Assembly (NCBI RefSeq): GCF_014190935.1
Contig: NZ_JACHVV010000005.1
Coordinates: 1-64,000 of the forward strand
Source of the DNA: Chryseomonas sp014190935
GTDB taxonomy: Bacteria; Pseudomonadota; Gammaproteobacteria; Pseudomonadales; Pseudomonadaceae
Direction: 5' to 3'
DNA: 64,000 bases
The translations under genes and the position numbers were made by a program. The notes beneath the pieces are model-generated. The model saw only the letters and a list, made by a program, of their open reading frames with translations. It had not been told where the DNA came from and searched no databases. Below, in pieces: positions 23,721-32,921 of this stretch (its first letter is position 1; the number at the start of each line of letters is the position of its first letter).

Positions 23721-26357
23721 TCAGCCGGTATTGCGCAGTCCGGCGGCGATCCCGGCCACGCTCACCAGCAGGGCCTGATCGAGTGCGGCCGGCTGGCTTT
23801 CGCCCGCCGCCCGCGCCCGGGCCAGCAACTCGATCTGCAGGAGATGCAGCGGATCGAGATAGGTGTTGCGCACGGCGATGAACACCAGGGTTTCCGGATG
23901 CTGCTCGAGCAATTCGTCCTGCCCGGTCAGGCGCAATACCGCCACCCCGGCCTGGCGCAGCCGCTCGCGCAACTGGCTGCCGAGCACCTGCAGATCGGCT
24001 TCCACCAGGCGCTGGTCATAGAGCCGCGCCAGTTCGGCTTCGGCCTTGGCCAGCACCATCTCCAGCATGTCGATGCGGGTCTGGAAGAACGGCCAGCGCT
24101 CGCGCATCTCGCGCAGCAACGGCGATTCACCACGGCGTTCGGCTTCTTCCAGCGCCGTCTCCCAGCCGAGCCAGGCCGGCAGCATCAGCCGGGTCTGGGT
24201 CCAGGCAAAGATCCAGGGGATGGCCCTGAGGCTTTCCACGCCGCCTTCGCGGCGCTTCGCCGGGCGACTGCCCAGGGGCAACCGGCCCAGCTCCTGCTCC
24301 GGGGTGGCCTGGCGGAAATAGCTGACGAAATGCGGATCCTCGCGCACCACCCCGCGATAGGCCTGCAGGCTGTCGCGGGCGAGGCGATCCATCTGCTCGC
24401 GCCAGGCCGGCTCGGGCGCCGGTGGCGGCAACAGGGTGGCTTCCAGCACGGCGCCCAGATACAGCGCCAGATTCTGCTCGGCGATGGCCGGCTGACCGAA
24501 CTTGAAGCGGATCATCTCGCCCTGTTCGGTGGTGCGGAAGCGCCCGGCCACCGAGCCCGGCGGTTGCGAGAGGATGGCCGCATGGGCCGGGCCACCGCCA
24601 CGCCCCACGGTGCCGCCGCGGCCATGGAACAGCAGCAGTTCGACGCCACGACTGGCGCAGATGTCCACCAGGGCCTCCTGGGCGCGGTACTGGGCCCAGG
24701 CGGCCGCCAGGGTGCCGGCGTCCTTGGCCGAGTCGGAATAGCCGATCATGACCTCCTGGGGACCGGCCAGGCGCGCACGGTAGTCGGGCAGGTCGAGCAG
24801 GCTGGCGATGGCGGTGCCGGCGTGATCCAGATCGTCGAGGGTTTCGAACAGCGGCACCACGCGCATCGGCTGGCGCACCCCGCACTCGCGCAGCAGCAGC
24901 TGCACGGCGAGCACGTCGGACGCCGCGCCGGCCATGGAGATGACATAGGAACCCAGGGCGTCGGGTGGCGAGGCGGCGATCACGCGGCAGGTGGCGAGCA
25001 CCTCCCGGGTATCGTCCTCCAGCTCGGCGTCCACCGGCAGCAGGGGCCGCCGGCTGGCCAATTCGCCGCGGAGGAATTCCAGGCGCTGCGCCTCGCTCCA
25101 GGCGGCATAGTCGCCCAGGTCCAGGTAGCGGCAGATGTCGGCCATGGCCGCGGCATGGCGCGCGGCATCCTGGCGGATGTCCAGGCGCACCAGATAGAGG
25201 CCGAAGGTACGGGCCCGGCGCAGGGTATCGAGCAGCGAGCCGTCGGCGATGACCCCCAGGCCGCAGTGCTGCAGGGAGTCGTAGCACAGCTGCAGCGGCG
25301 CGATCAGCTCGGCGTTGTCGCTGAGGATATGGCGGGCGCCGGCATGGGGATCGGTGATGGCATGGGCCGCCCAGCTGCGGGTGATCTGCAGCCGTTCGCG
25401 CAGCACCTTGAGCACCTTGCGATAGGGTTCCGGGTGATCGCCGGCCTGCTCGCGCAGGGCCGGACTCGCCGCCTGCATGGACAGCTCCGCGGCGAGCCGA
25501 TCGACATCGCGCAGATAGAGATCGGCGGCCATCCAGCGCGCCAGCAGGAGCACCTCGCGGGTGATGGCGGCGGTGACATTGGGATTGCCGTCGCGGTCGC
25601 CCCCCATCCAGGACGAGAAGCGCACCGGCGCCGCCATCAGCGGCAACCGCTGGCCGGTGCGTTCCAGCAGGCCGGCATCCAGCTTGCGCAGCAGACTGGG
25701 TATCGCCTGCCAGAGCGAATTCTCGATCACCGCGAAGCCCCACTTGGCTTCGTCCACCGGCGTCGGGCGCTGGCGGCGGATCTCTTCGGTGTGCCAGGCC
25801 TCGGCGATCAACCGGCGCAACCGTGCTTCGATGGCTGCCACCTCGGCAGCGGTCAGGTCGCGATGGTCGAGGGCCGCCAGTTGCGCGCTGATCTCGTCGT
25901 ATTTCTGGATCAGGGTGCGCCGGGAGACCTCGGTAGGGTGGGCAGTCAGCACCAGATCAATGTCCAGCGCCGCGACCCGCTCGGCCAGCGCCTGACCGGA
26001 ATGCCCGGCCGCGCCCAGGCGCTCCAGCAATTCCGGCAGTACCCGTTGCTCGAAGGGTGGCGGCTCGTCTTCGGTGCGCCGCCTGACCCGGTGATATTCC
26101 TCGGCGATGTTGGCCAGGTTGAGAAAATGGCTGAAGGCCCGTGCCACTGGCAGCAGCTCGTCTTCGGCCAGGGTATCCAGGGTGTCGCCCAGTTGGCGGG
26201 CACCCTCCGCGGAGCCGCCACGGGCGGCCTTGGCGCCCTTGCGGATCCGCTCGATCTTGTCGAGAAAGGCCGCGCCATGCTGGTCGGCGATGGTCTGCCC
26301 CAGCAGCTCGCCCAGCAACCGCACCTGCTCGCGCAGGCGAACGTCGATTTCCACCAT
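23721..26357 (-). CDS. ppc: Phosphoenolpyruvate carboxylase
   Basis: PEP carboxylase replenishes oxaloacetate from phosphoenolpyruvate and bicarbonate. This 878-residue enzyme has the active-site LTAHPTEVSRRTL (about residues 137-149), the GGDRDGNPNVT motif, MIGYSDSAKDAG and the FHGRGGTVGRGGGPAH glycine-rich loop near residue 600, and ends in the expected NTG. I used the ATG at 26357 (MVEIDVRLREQ) with GAGGAG nearby; the frame runs 55 codons further but without a family match. Divergent from the next gene. Confidence 0.96.
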   Translation of the reverse strand: MVEIDVRLREQVRLLGELLGQTIADQHGAAFLDKIERIRKGAKAARGGSAEGARQLGDTLDTLAEDELLPVARAFSHFLNLANIAEEYHRVRRRTEDEPPPFEQRVLPELLERLGAAGHSGQALAERVAALDIDLVLTAHPTEVSRRTLIQKYDEISAQLAALDHRDLTAAEVAAIEARLRRLIAEAWHTEEIRRQRPTPVDEAKWGFAVIENSLWQAIPSLLRKLDAGLLERTGQRLPLMAAPVRFSSWMGGDRDGNPNVTAAITREVLLLARWMAADLYLRDVDRLAAELSMQAASPALREQAGDHPEPYRKVLKVLRERLQITRSWAAHAITDPHAGARHILSDNAELIAPLQLCYDSLQHCGLGVIADGSLLDTLRRARTFGLYLVRLDIRQDAARHAAAMADICRYLDLGDYAAWSEAQRLEFLRGELASRRPLLPVDAELEDDTREVLATCRVIAASPPDALGSYVISMAGAASDVLAVQLLLRECGVRQPMRVVPLFETLDDLDHAGTAIASLLDLPDYRARLAGPQEVMIGYSDSAKDAGTLAAAWAQYRAQEALVDICASRGVELLLFHGRGGTVGRGGGPAHAAILSQPPGSVAGRFRTTEQGEMIRFKFGQPAIAEQNLALYLGAVLEATLLPPPAPEPAWREQMDRLARDSLQAYRGVVREDPHFVSYFRQATPEQELGRLPLGSRPAKRREGGVESLRAIPWIFAWTQTRLMLPAWLGWETALEEAERRGESPLLREMRERWPFFQTRIDMLEMVLAKAEAELARLYDQRLVEADLQVLGSQLRERLRQAGVAVLRLTGQDELLEQHPETLVFIAVRNTYLDPLHLLQIELLARARAAGESQPAALDQALLVSVAGIAAGLRNTG

Positions 26358-26520
26358 CTCGTGCTCCTCGAAAGTACCGGTTCGGACCTCACGGCAACCG
26401 CTGCGGTCTAGCGCAGAGGACAGCACCCTGCTGTCACGGTTGCAAGCCCCGGTTGTAGCAGGGTGCCCAGCCTCGCTCGACCTGAATATCCGACCTTTGC
26501 CTAAGCCACGGGAGATGCTC

Positions 26521-26856
26521 ATGAAGATTCGCGAACTCGCTCACCAATGGGAGCAGCAGGCCACCACCTCCGGCACCACCCGCAGCTACCGCCTCGACCT
26601 GGAAGTCGAGACCGCGGCCCGTCTCGAGGCGCTCTGCGAACTCTATCCCCAGCGCACGCCCGAAGCCCTGCTCGGCGAGTTGCTGGCGGCCGCCTTCGAA
26701 GAACTGGAAGCCAGTTTCCCCTATGTGCAGGGCGAGGAAGTGGTGGCCACCGATGAACTCGGCGATCCCCTCTACGCCGATGCCGGCACCACCCCGCGCT
26801 TCCTCGAACTGGCGCGCAAGCACCTGCATCGTCTGCAGTCCGAAACGGCTGGCTAG
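26521..26856 (+). CDS. Conserved Pseudomonas small protein (PA3688-like)
   Basis: This 111-residue acidic protein begins MKIRELAHQWEQQATTSG, preceded by GGAG. It has no signal peptide. Residues about 25-62 (LDLEVETAARLEALCELYP, EALLGELLAAAFEELEASFPY) resemble short ribbon-helix-helix-like or adaptor proteins. A similar gene next to ppc occurs in P. aeruginosa; some databases call it a pilin-related protein, for which I see no basis. Function unknown. Confidence 0.75.
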   Translation: MKIRELAHQWEQQATTSGTTRSYRLDLEVETAARLEALCELYPQRTPEALLGELLAAAFEELEASFPYVQGEEVVATDELGDPLYADAGTTPRFLELARKHLHRLQSETAG

Positions 26857-26933
26857 CCGCTGACCTGCAGCTTTACCTACGCCGCTACCGCTCTGCCAAG
26901 GGCCTCCGCGCACGGCGAAATTCGATAGCCAGT

Positions 26934-26961
26934 GAACATTTTTGTCGGATGAGCGGTCACA
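26934..26961 (+). promoter_or_regulatory. Candidate AlgU promoter of the lipoprotein-lptF pair
   Basis: GAACAT (26934-26939), a 17-bp spacer and TCACA (26957-26961) resemble the AlgU consensus. It lies 163 bp before the DUF4398 lipoprotein gene. lptF is a known AlgU-dependent gene in P. aeruginosa, which supports the match. The rest of the 267-bp gap shows nothing else clear. Confidence 0.55.
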
Positions 26962-27123
26962 GAGTCAGACCGCAGCGCTGGACGAGGGCTGGTTACCAGT
27001 ACCCGTCACGGCCCCTTGGGGGACGGATCGGACCTGCTTCCACGTGCGGCTTTCAACTGACCAGGCGCCCGCCCTGCCCGTGCCGGCGGCGCGCTTTTCG
27101 GATCAACAACGGAGCTTGAATCC

Positions 27124-27555
27124 ATGAAGAGTGCCACTGCCCAAAAGTCCCTTTCCAAAGCCTGCACCCTGAAACTTGCAGCCCTTGCCCTGGGCAGCTC
27201 GCTGTTGCTGGCCGGTTGCGCCGGCAATCCGCCGACCGCCCAGATGGCCGTGACCCAGTCCGCCGTCAACGAGGCCGTGAGCTCCGGTGGCAACCAGTTC
27301 GCCCCCATCGAGACCAAGTCGGCCCAGGACAAGTGGACCCAGGCCCAGACCGCCCTCTCCAACGAGAAGTACGACGAAGCCAAGCAACTGGCCGAACAGG
27401 CCGAGTGGGATGCCCGCCTGGCCACCCGCAAGACCCAGGCCGCCAAGGCCGACGCCGCACTCAAGGATGCCCAGAACAGCATCCAGCAGATCCGTGAGGA
27501 AGGTCAGATCAACCTGCAGCTCCAGCAGAACCTGCAGAAGAAGGTCCAGCAGTAA
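27124..27555 (+). CDS. DUF4398 lipoprotein (PA3691-like)
   Basis: This 143-residue lipoprotein has a signal peptide with lipobox LLAGC (cysteine at about residue 32). The mature part is an Ala/Gln-rich alpha-helical DUF4398 domain (SAQDKWTQAQTALSNEKYDEA), probably a coiled coil, ending in a Gln/Lys-rich helix. It is 45 bp before lptF and probably co-transcribed from the AlgU-type promoter upstream. It likely sits in the outer membrane next to LptF. Function unknown. Confidence 0.85.
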   Translation: MKSATAQKSLSKACTLKLAALALGSSLLLAGCAGNPPTAQMAVTQSAVNEAVSSGGNQFAPIETKSAQDKWTQAQTALSNEKYDEAKQLAEQAEWDARLATRKTQAAKADAALKDAQNSIQQIREEGQINLQLQQNLQKKVQQ

Positions 27556-27600
27556 GCGACCGCCCCTTTCCTCCCTTCACGAATTCAAAGGACGACCATC

Positions 27601-28374
27601 ATGCGTAAACACATTCTGATCCCTGCCGTGTCGCTGCTCAGCCTGGCCCTGGCCGCCTGCTCCACGCCGCCCAACCCGAATCTGGAACAGGCCAAGTCCG
27701 ACTACTCCGCGCTGGAATCCCAGCCGCAGGCCGCCCAGCTGGCCGCCCTGGAGACCAAGGACGCCGGTACCTGGCTGCAGAAGACCGAGAAGGCCTACAA
27801 GGACGGTGAAAACGAGAAGACCGTCGACCAGCTGGCCTACCTGACCAACCAGCGCATCCAGACGGCCATGCAGACCATCAAGCTGCGCATGACCGAAGCC
27901 CAGATGCAGAATGTCGACGCCGAGCGCACCCAGGCCCGCCTGGACGCCCGTACCGCCCAGCTCAAGCAGCTGCAGGACGCCCTGCAGGCCAAGCAGACCG
28001 AGCGCGGCACCGTGGTGACCTTCGGCAACGTGCTGTTCGACTTCAACAAGGCCGAACTCAAGCCCCAGGGCTATGCCAACGCCCAGAAGTTGGCCGATTA
28101 CCTGAAGCAGAATCCCGAGCGCAAGGTGATCGTCGAGGGTTACACCGACAGCGTCGGCAGCGACTCCTACAACCAGCAGCTGTCCGAGCGTCGCGCCCAG
28201 GCCATCCAGACCGCGCTGGTCAGCGCCGGCGTCGAGCCGAGCCGCATCCAGGCCCGTGGCTATGGCAAGAACTTCCCGGTGGCCAGCAACAGCAACGCCT
28301 CCGACCGCGCCCTGAACCGCCGCGTGGAAGTGACCATCTCCAACGACGCCAACCCCGTCGCCCCGCGCATGTAA
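27601..28374 (+). CDS. lptF: OmpA-family lipoprotein LptF
   Basis: This 257-residue lipoprotein has a lipobox LAAC (cysteine at residue 20), a helical DUF4398-like middle part and a C-terminal OmpA peptidoglycan-binding domain (about residues 138-250: VLFDFNKAELKPQG, VIVEGYTDSVGSDSYNQQLSERRA, NRRVEV). In P. aeruginosa LptF (PA3692) is an AlgU-induced outer-membrane lipoprotein linked to stress survival. The neighbouring DUF4398 gene and nearby adk/ppc match that locus. A strong terminator follows. The name is shared with the unrelated LPS permease LptF. Confidence 0.85.
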   Translation: MRKHILIPAVSLLSLALAACSTPPNPNLEQAKSDYSALESQPQAAQLAALETKDAGTWLQKTEKAYKDGENEKTVDQLAYLTNQRIQTAMQTIKLRMTEAQMQNVDAERTQARLDARTAQLKQLQDALQAKQTERGTVVTFGNVLFDFNKAELKPQGYANAQKLADYLKQNPERKVIVEGYTDSVGSDSYNQQLSERRAQAIQTALVSAGVEPSRIQARGYGKNFPVASNSNASDRALNRRVEVTISNDANPVAPRM

Positions 28375-28391
28375 CCACTGCGTGAAGTCAG

Positions 28392-28420
28392 AAGACCCCG
28401 CCCAGGCGGGGTCTTTTTTT
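28392..28420 (+). terminator. Terminator of lptF
   Basis: GACCCCGCC and GGCGGGGTC form a stem (28394-28413), followed by seven T residues. It lies 17 bp after the lptF stop and 14 bp before the convergent DUF853 stop. Confidence 0.92.
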
Positions 28421-28433
28421 GCCTGCGGATCGG

Positions 28434-29936
28434 CTAGCGGCGCTTGCCACCCAGCAGGGAGCCGAGCAGCCCCCGGACCAGCTGACGCCCGAGCTGATTG
28501 GCCGCCTGGCGCGCCGCGCTCTTGAGCGCCTTGCCCGCGAGTTCGCCCACCAGATCGCCGAGCGCACCGCCCTGCCCGGCCCTGGTCCTTTCCGCGGCCG
28601 GCGCTTCGGCCGGGACCCGCTCGGCCTGACGATCCCGCAGGATCTCGTAGGCCGATTCGCGATCCACGGCCCGGTCATAGCGACCCGCTTGGGGCGACTG
28701 ACGGATCAGCGTCTGACGCTCGGCTTCGCTCAGCGGGCCCACCCGGGATTGCGGCGGGGCGATGGCCACGCGCTGGACCATCGCCGGCGTGCCCCTGTCT
28801 TCCAGGCTGCCCACCAGGGCTTCACCGATGCCCAGGTCGGTCAGCACCTGCAGGCTGTCGAAGGCCGGATTAGGCCGGAAGCCGTCGGCCACGGCGCGCA
28901 GCGCCTTCTGCTCCCTGGCGGTGAAGGCGCGCAGGCCGTGCTGGATGCGCAATCCCAGCTGGGCGAGGATGGCGTCCGGCAGGTCGCTGGGCGACTGGGT
29001 GACGAAATAGACGCCAACGCCCTTGGAGCGGATCAGCCGCACCACCTGCTCCAGGCGATCGCGCAGGGCCTTGGGGGTGTCGCCAAACAGCAGATGGGCC
29101 TCGTCGAAGAACAGCGCCAGCACCGGCTTGTCGGCATCGCCGCGCTCGGGCAGCTGTTCGAACAGCTCCGCCAGCAGCCAGATCAGGAAGGTGGCATAGA
29201 CCTTGGGCGCCTCGTGCACCAGGCGGCTGGCGTCGAGCAGATGGATGCGTCCGCGGCCGTCGGCCTCCGGGCGCAGCACGTCTTCCAGTTGCAGCGCCGG
29301 CTCGCCGAAGAAGGCCTCGGCGCCCTGCTGCTCCAGGGTCGCCAACCGGCGCAGCAGCGCCTGGGCCGAGGCGCCGGTGAACAGGGCGCGGTCTTCGCCC
29401 AGGGCCTCGGGCTGTTCGCGCAGGTGATTGAGGACCGCCTTGAGGTCCTTGAGATCGAGCAGCAGCAGGCCTTCGCGATCGGCCACCTTGAAAGCGGCGT
29501 GCAAGGCCGCCTGCTGGCTGTCGGTCAGCTCCAGCAGGTTGCCCAGCAGCAGCGGGCCCATCTCGCTCAGGGTGGTCCGCAGTGGATGACCGCGCTTGCC
29601 GTCGACGTCCCAGAGGGTGACCGGATAGGCCTGGGGCTGGTGCGGCAGACCCTGGGCGGCGATGCGCTCGGCCAGCTTGCCCTGGGGCGCGCCGGCCGCG
29701 CCGAGGCCGCAGAGATCGCCCTTGATGTCGGCGGCGAAGACGGCGACGCCGGCGTCGCTGAAGGCTTCGGCGAGGCACTGCAGGGTCACGGTCTTGCCGG
29801 TGCCGGTGGCGCCGGCGATCAGACCGTGCCGATTGGCCAGCTTGAGCGGATGGCCGAGCGGTTGGCCGGCATTCTGGTCGGTGTTCGGATCAGCGGAAAC
29901 GGCAGTACCAAGGATCAGCAGGGGCGTCGAGGACAT
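28434..29936 (-). CDS. HerA-like ATPase (DUF853)
   Basis: This 500-residue protein is a predicted P-loop ATPase of the HerA/FtsK superfamily, DUF853 group (YjgR-like). The Walker A GATGTGKTVTL lies at about residues 42-52 and Walker B LALFFDEAHLLF at about 257-268; an arginine-finger region (RSKGVGVYFVTQSPSDLPD) follows. The C terminus (about 430-500) is Arg/Ala-rich. Members form hexameric rings; the substrate is not known. It is convergent with lptF and precedes hldE without an obvious link. Confidence 0.88.
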   Translation of the reverse strand: MSSTPLLILGTAVSADPNTDQNAGQPLGHPLKLANRHGLIAGATGTGKTVTLQCLAEAFSDAGVAVFAADIKGDLCGLGAAGAPQGKLAERIAAQGLPHQPQAYPVTLWDVDGKRGHPLRTTLSEMGPLLLGNLLELTDSQQAALHAAFKVADREGLLLLDLKDLKAVLNHLREQPEALGEDRALFTGASAQALLRRLATLEQQGAEAFFGEPALQLEDVLRPEADGRGRIHLLDASRLVHEAPKVYATFLIWLLAELFEQLPERGDADKPVLALFFDEAHLLFGDTPKALRDRLEQVVRLIRSKGVGVYFVTQSPSDLPDAILAQLGLRIQHGLRAFTAREQKALRAVADGFRPNPAFDSLQVLTDLGIGEALVGSLEDRGTPAMVQRVAIAPPQSRVGPLSEAERQTLIRQSPQAGRYDRAVDRESAYEILRDRQAERVPAEAPAAERTRAGQGGALGDLVGELAGKALKSAARQAANQLGRQLVRGLLGSLLGGKRR

Positions 29937-29986
29937 GGCGCAGCTCCGGGGAGGTTCTGCGCCCAGCTTAACCCGGGAGTCCGCGC

Positions 29987-31414
29987 TCAGGTGCGGTTGC
30001 GGATGCGCTCGACGATGGCGGTGGTGGAGCTGTTCTCCACCAGGCCGAGGATGCGGACCTCGCCACCGTAGGCCTGCACGATCTGGGCGCCGACCACCTC
30101 TTCGACGCTCTTGTAGTCGCCACCCTTGACCAGCACGTCCGGACGCACCTGCTCCAGCAGGCGCTCCGGGGTGTTCTCGCTGAAGGGGATGACCCAGTCC
30201 ACCGCGCCGAGGCCGGCCAGCACCGCCATGCGCCGATCGACGCTGTTGATCGGCCGGCCCGGGCCCTTGAGGCGGGTCACGGAGGCGTCGTCGTTGACCG
30301 CGACGATCAGGCGGTCGCCCTGGGCGCGTGCCTGCTCCAGGTAGGTCACGTGACCGGCGTGGAGGATGTCGAAGCAGCCGTTGGTGAAGACGATCTTCTC
30401 GCCATGGGCACGGGCGTCCTCGATGGCCAGCTGCAGCTGTTCCAGGGTCAGGACGCCGCGCTCGGAGCCTTCCGAACGCTGCACCGCACGGCGCAGCTCG
30501 GGGGCGCTGATGGCGGCGGTACCCAGCTTGCCGACGACGATGCCGGCGGCCAGATTGGCCAGCCCCACGGCCTGGGGCAGGTCCTCGCCGGCGGCCAGGG
30601 CCGCGGCCAGGGTGGAGATCACGGTGTCGCCCGCGCCGGTGACATCGAACACCTCGCGCGCCCGCGCCGGCAGGTGCAGCGCCGGCTGAGCGGGACGCAG
30701 CAGGGTCATGCCGTGCTCGCCGCGGGTCACCAGCAGCGCCCCCAGATCCAGGCGCGCCATCAATTCGCTGCCCTTGGCCACCAGCTCGGCGTCGTCGGCA
30801 CAGACGCCGACGATGGCTTCGAATTCGGAGAGATTCGGCGTGATCAGGCTGGCGCCGCGATAGATGGAAAAGTCCTTGCCCTTGGGGTCGGCCAGCACCG
30901 GGATGTTGCGCGCCTTGGCCAGCTGGATGAGGGCCTGGTGATTCTTCAGGGCGCCCTTGCCGTAGTCGGACAGCACCAGCACCTTGACCCCGGCCAGCAT
31001 GGCGGCGGTGTCCGAGGCCAGCGCCTGGGCATCGGTGTCGAAGGGCTCTTCGAAGTCGACCCGGATCAGCTGCTGGTGGCGACTCATGATGCGCAGCTTG
31101 ACGATGGTCGGCTGCTGGGCGATACGCTGGAAGCGCACCTGCACGTGGGCGGCTCTCAGGCTGTCGGTGAGGGCATCGGCGGCTTCGTCCTGGCCGGTGA
31201 CGCCGACCAGGTAGGCCGGCGCGCCCAGGGCGGCGATGTTGAGGGCGACGTTGGCCGCGCCACCGGGACGATCCTCGTGCTGGTCGACGCGCACCACGGG
31301 TACCGGCGCCTCGGGCGAGATCCGCGAGGTGGTGCCGTGCCAGTAGCGGTCGAGCATCACGTCGCCGACCACCAGGACCGGCGCGAGATCGAAGCGAGGC
31401 ATGGTCAGCTTCAT
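29987..31414 (-). CDS. hldE: Bifunctional heptose kinase/adenylyltransferase HldE
   Basis: HldE makes ADP-heptose precursor: the N-terminal kinase phosphorylates D-glycero-beta-D-manno-heptose 7-phosphate at C1, and the C-terminal domain adds AMP. The 475-residue protein has a ribokinase-like domain (about residues 1-320; GGAANVALNIA, VTGAGDTVISTLA) and a nucleotidyltransferase domain (about 340-475; FTNGCFDILHAGHVTYL). I chose ATG 31414 (MKLTMPRFD). It supplies WaaC and WaaF encoded in the same window. Confidence 0.96.
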   Translation of the reverse strand: MKLTMPRFDLAPVLVVGDVMLDRYWHGTTSRISPEAPVPVVRVDQHEDRPGGAANVALNIAALGAPAYLVGVTGQDEAADALTDSLRAAHVQVRFQRIAQQPTIVKLRIMSRHQQLIRVDFEEPFDTDAQALASDTAAMLAGVKVLVLSDYGKGALKNHQALIQLAKARNIPVLADPKGKDFSIYRGASLITPNLSEFEAIVGVCADDAELVAKGSELMARLDLGALLVTRGEHGMTLLRPAQPALHLPARAREVFDVTGAGDTVISTLAAALAAGEDLPQAVGLANLAAGIVVGKLGTAAISAPELRRAVQRSEGSERGVLTLEQLQLAIEDARAHGEKIVFTNGCFDILHAGHVTYLEQARAQGDRLIVAVNDDASVTRLKGPGRPINSVDRRMAVLAGLGAVDWVIPFSENTPERLLEQVRPDVLVKGGDYKSVEEVVGAQIVQAYGGEVRILGLVENSSTTAIVERIRNRT

Positions 31415-31504
31415 AGGGACAGGCTCCAAAGCGCGAAAATGGCGGCGATCATAGCATAGGGGCCAAGGCGCCCCGGAAGCGCCTGCCGGCGGGAGACGCC
31501 GGGG

Positions 31505-32920
31505 TCAGGGCTCGTCGCGGCGGCTTATCCAGAACAGCTCGTGACGCCGCACGGCCTTGCGGAAGAACTCGTCTTCGCCGGTGCGCGGCCAGCGGCGTCC
31601 GGCCAGCAGCCACTGGATGGCCCGGCGCAGGCGTTTCTTCGCCGGCAGCGGCACCAGCAGGTCGTGCTGCATGCCCAGGGCCATGGCCTTGTCCAGCCGC
31701 CGCTCGGGGGTCAGCAGCGGACTCCAGGGCACCAGGGGCGCCGGTGTCTCGATGGCCGGCGGCAGGGCGATGCCGCCCTCGGCCGGGCCCATGGGCCAGC
31801 GGTCGTTGTCGTGCAGGTGGTTGGCGTAGAGCAGTTCGAGTTCGGGTTGCCAGTGGCTGAGGGTCAGGGCTTCGCGCAGGGCCTGGGTACTGGCGACGTG
31901 ATCGGCATGGGGATCGATCTGCGGATGCGGCAGCACCACCACCTCGGGGCGGAAGTGCTCCAGCAGGGCCACCAGATCGGCCACCAGATTGCGCCAGGTG
32001 GGGGCGCCGTCGACATCGCCGGGCAACTGCAGGGGATTGTGGCGACGGGCGCTGCGCACGTCGCTGTCGCCGGACTCGCGGGAGCCGAAGGCGTCTTCCG
32101 GCGCCTGGCGCATGGCTGGCAGCTGCAGGCAGTAGTAGCCCAGTTGCACGCATCGCTGCGGCGGTACCCCACCCCACAGCGGCGTGACCAGGCTGTCCCA
32201 GGTGCGCAGGCGCCCCTTGAGCCGGGCCGCGGCCTGGCGATCGAGGCCCAGGCGCTGGTAGTGCCCGGCCTCGATCTCGCCCTGGGTCAGGGTGACGATG
32301 CTGGCTTCCCGCGCCTGGCTGTAGAGGCCGAAGGCCGCCAGTTCGGCGTCATCGGCGTGGGGCGCGATGACCATGACGCTCTTGCTGCGGAAATCCGGCT
32401 GGGCGAAGACGTGCAGGCGCAACTCGCCCTGCAGCCGGCAGAAGCGCGTCCAGAGCTGCAGTTCGCCGCGCCGCAGGGACTCGGCGTAACCGCTGAGATT
32501 GATATAGCGCCGCCCGGCCACGCCGCGTTCGAAGTCCTGCCGATCGGCTTCGTCGCCCGCGCGCAGGTGCACCTGGGGATCCAGCAGGCGACCGAGCCAG
32601 CCGGCCCGCAGCCGACACTCCAGAAACAGCGTCAGCTCGCCCGGCGGCAATTCCACCGCGGCCAAGCGACCGTGCTGCAGGTGCAGGCCCAGCACCAGGG
32701 TGTCGGCAGGGAACTGGTAGCTGTAGTTGTCGCGCGGCGAATAGAAGAGGTGATCGGCGAACCAGGCCTCGTGGCCGAGCCAGACCAGCAGCGCCAGCAG
32801 CGGCGCGCTCCACCAGGGCCCGAGCGCCAGGCAACCGAGCAGCACGACGGCGATAACCGCCAGGACCAGCCGCTTGTGGCGGCGATGACGCTTGAGCAGG
32901 GCTTGTTTGCGGGCGGTCAT
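31505..32920 (-). CDS. dnpA: PIG-L family de-N-acetylase DnpA
   Basis: This 471-residue membrane-anchored deacetylase belongs to the PIG-L/LmbE family. N-terminal hydrophobic helices (about residues 17-50) precede a linker domain and the catalytic domain with the zinc motif APHADDAE (about 187-194) and the second-site HPQIDPHADHVAS. P. aeruginosa DnpA (PA5002), in the LPS core locus, was linked to fluoroquinolone persister formation; its substrate is thought to be a cell-surface glycan. It ends 90 bp before hldE and begins 1 bp after the mig-14-like stop. Confidence 0.82.
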   Translation of the reverse strand: MTARKQALLKRHRRHKRLVLAVIAVVLLGCLALGPWWSAPLLALLVWLGHEAWFADHLFYSPRDNYSYQFPADTLVLGLHLQHGRLAAVELPPGELTLFLECRLRAGWLGRLLDPQVHLRAGDEADRQDFERGVAGRRYINLSGYAESLRRGELQLWTRFCRLQGELRLHVFAQPDFRSKSVMVIAPHADDAELAAFGLYSQAREASIVTLTQGEIEAGHYQRLGLDRQAAARLKGRLRTWDSLVTPLWGGVPPQRCVQLGYYCLQLPAMRQAPEDAFGSRESGDSDVRSARRHNPLQLPGDVDGAPTWRNLVADLVALLEHFRPEVVVLPHPQIDPHADHVASTQALREALTLSHWQPELELLYANHLHDNDRWPMGPAEGGIALPPAIETPAPLVPWSPLLTPERRLDKAMALGMQHDLLVPLPAKKRLRRAIQWLLAGRRWPRTGEDEFFRKAVRRHELFWISRRDEP

Positions 32921-32921
32921 C

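Noticed and set aside
23589..26411. A 940-codon plus-strand open frame opposite ppc
   Set aside because: Shadow of ppc. The sequence is Gln/His/Gly-rich without family signatures and lacks its own ribosome site.
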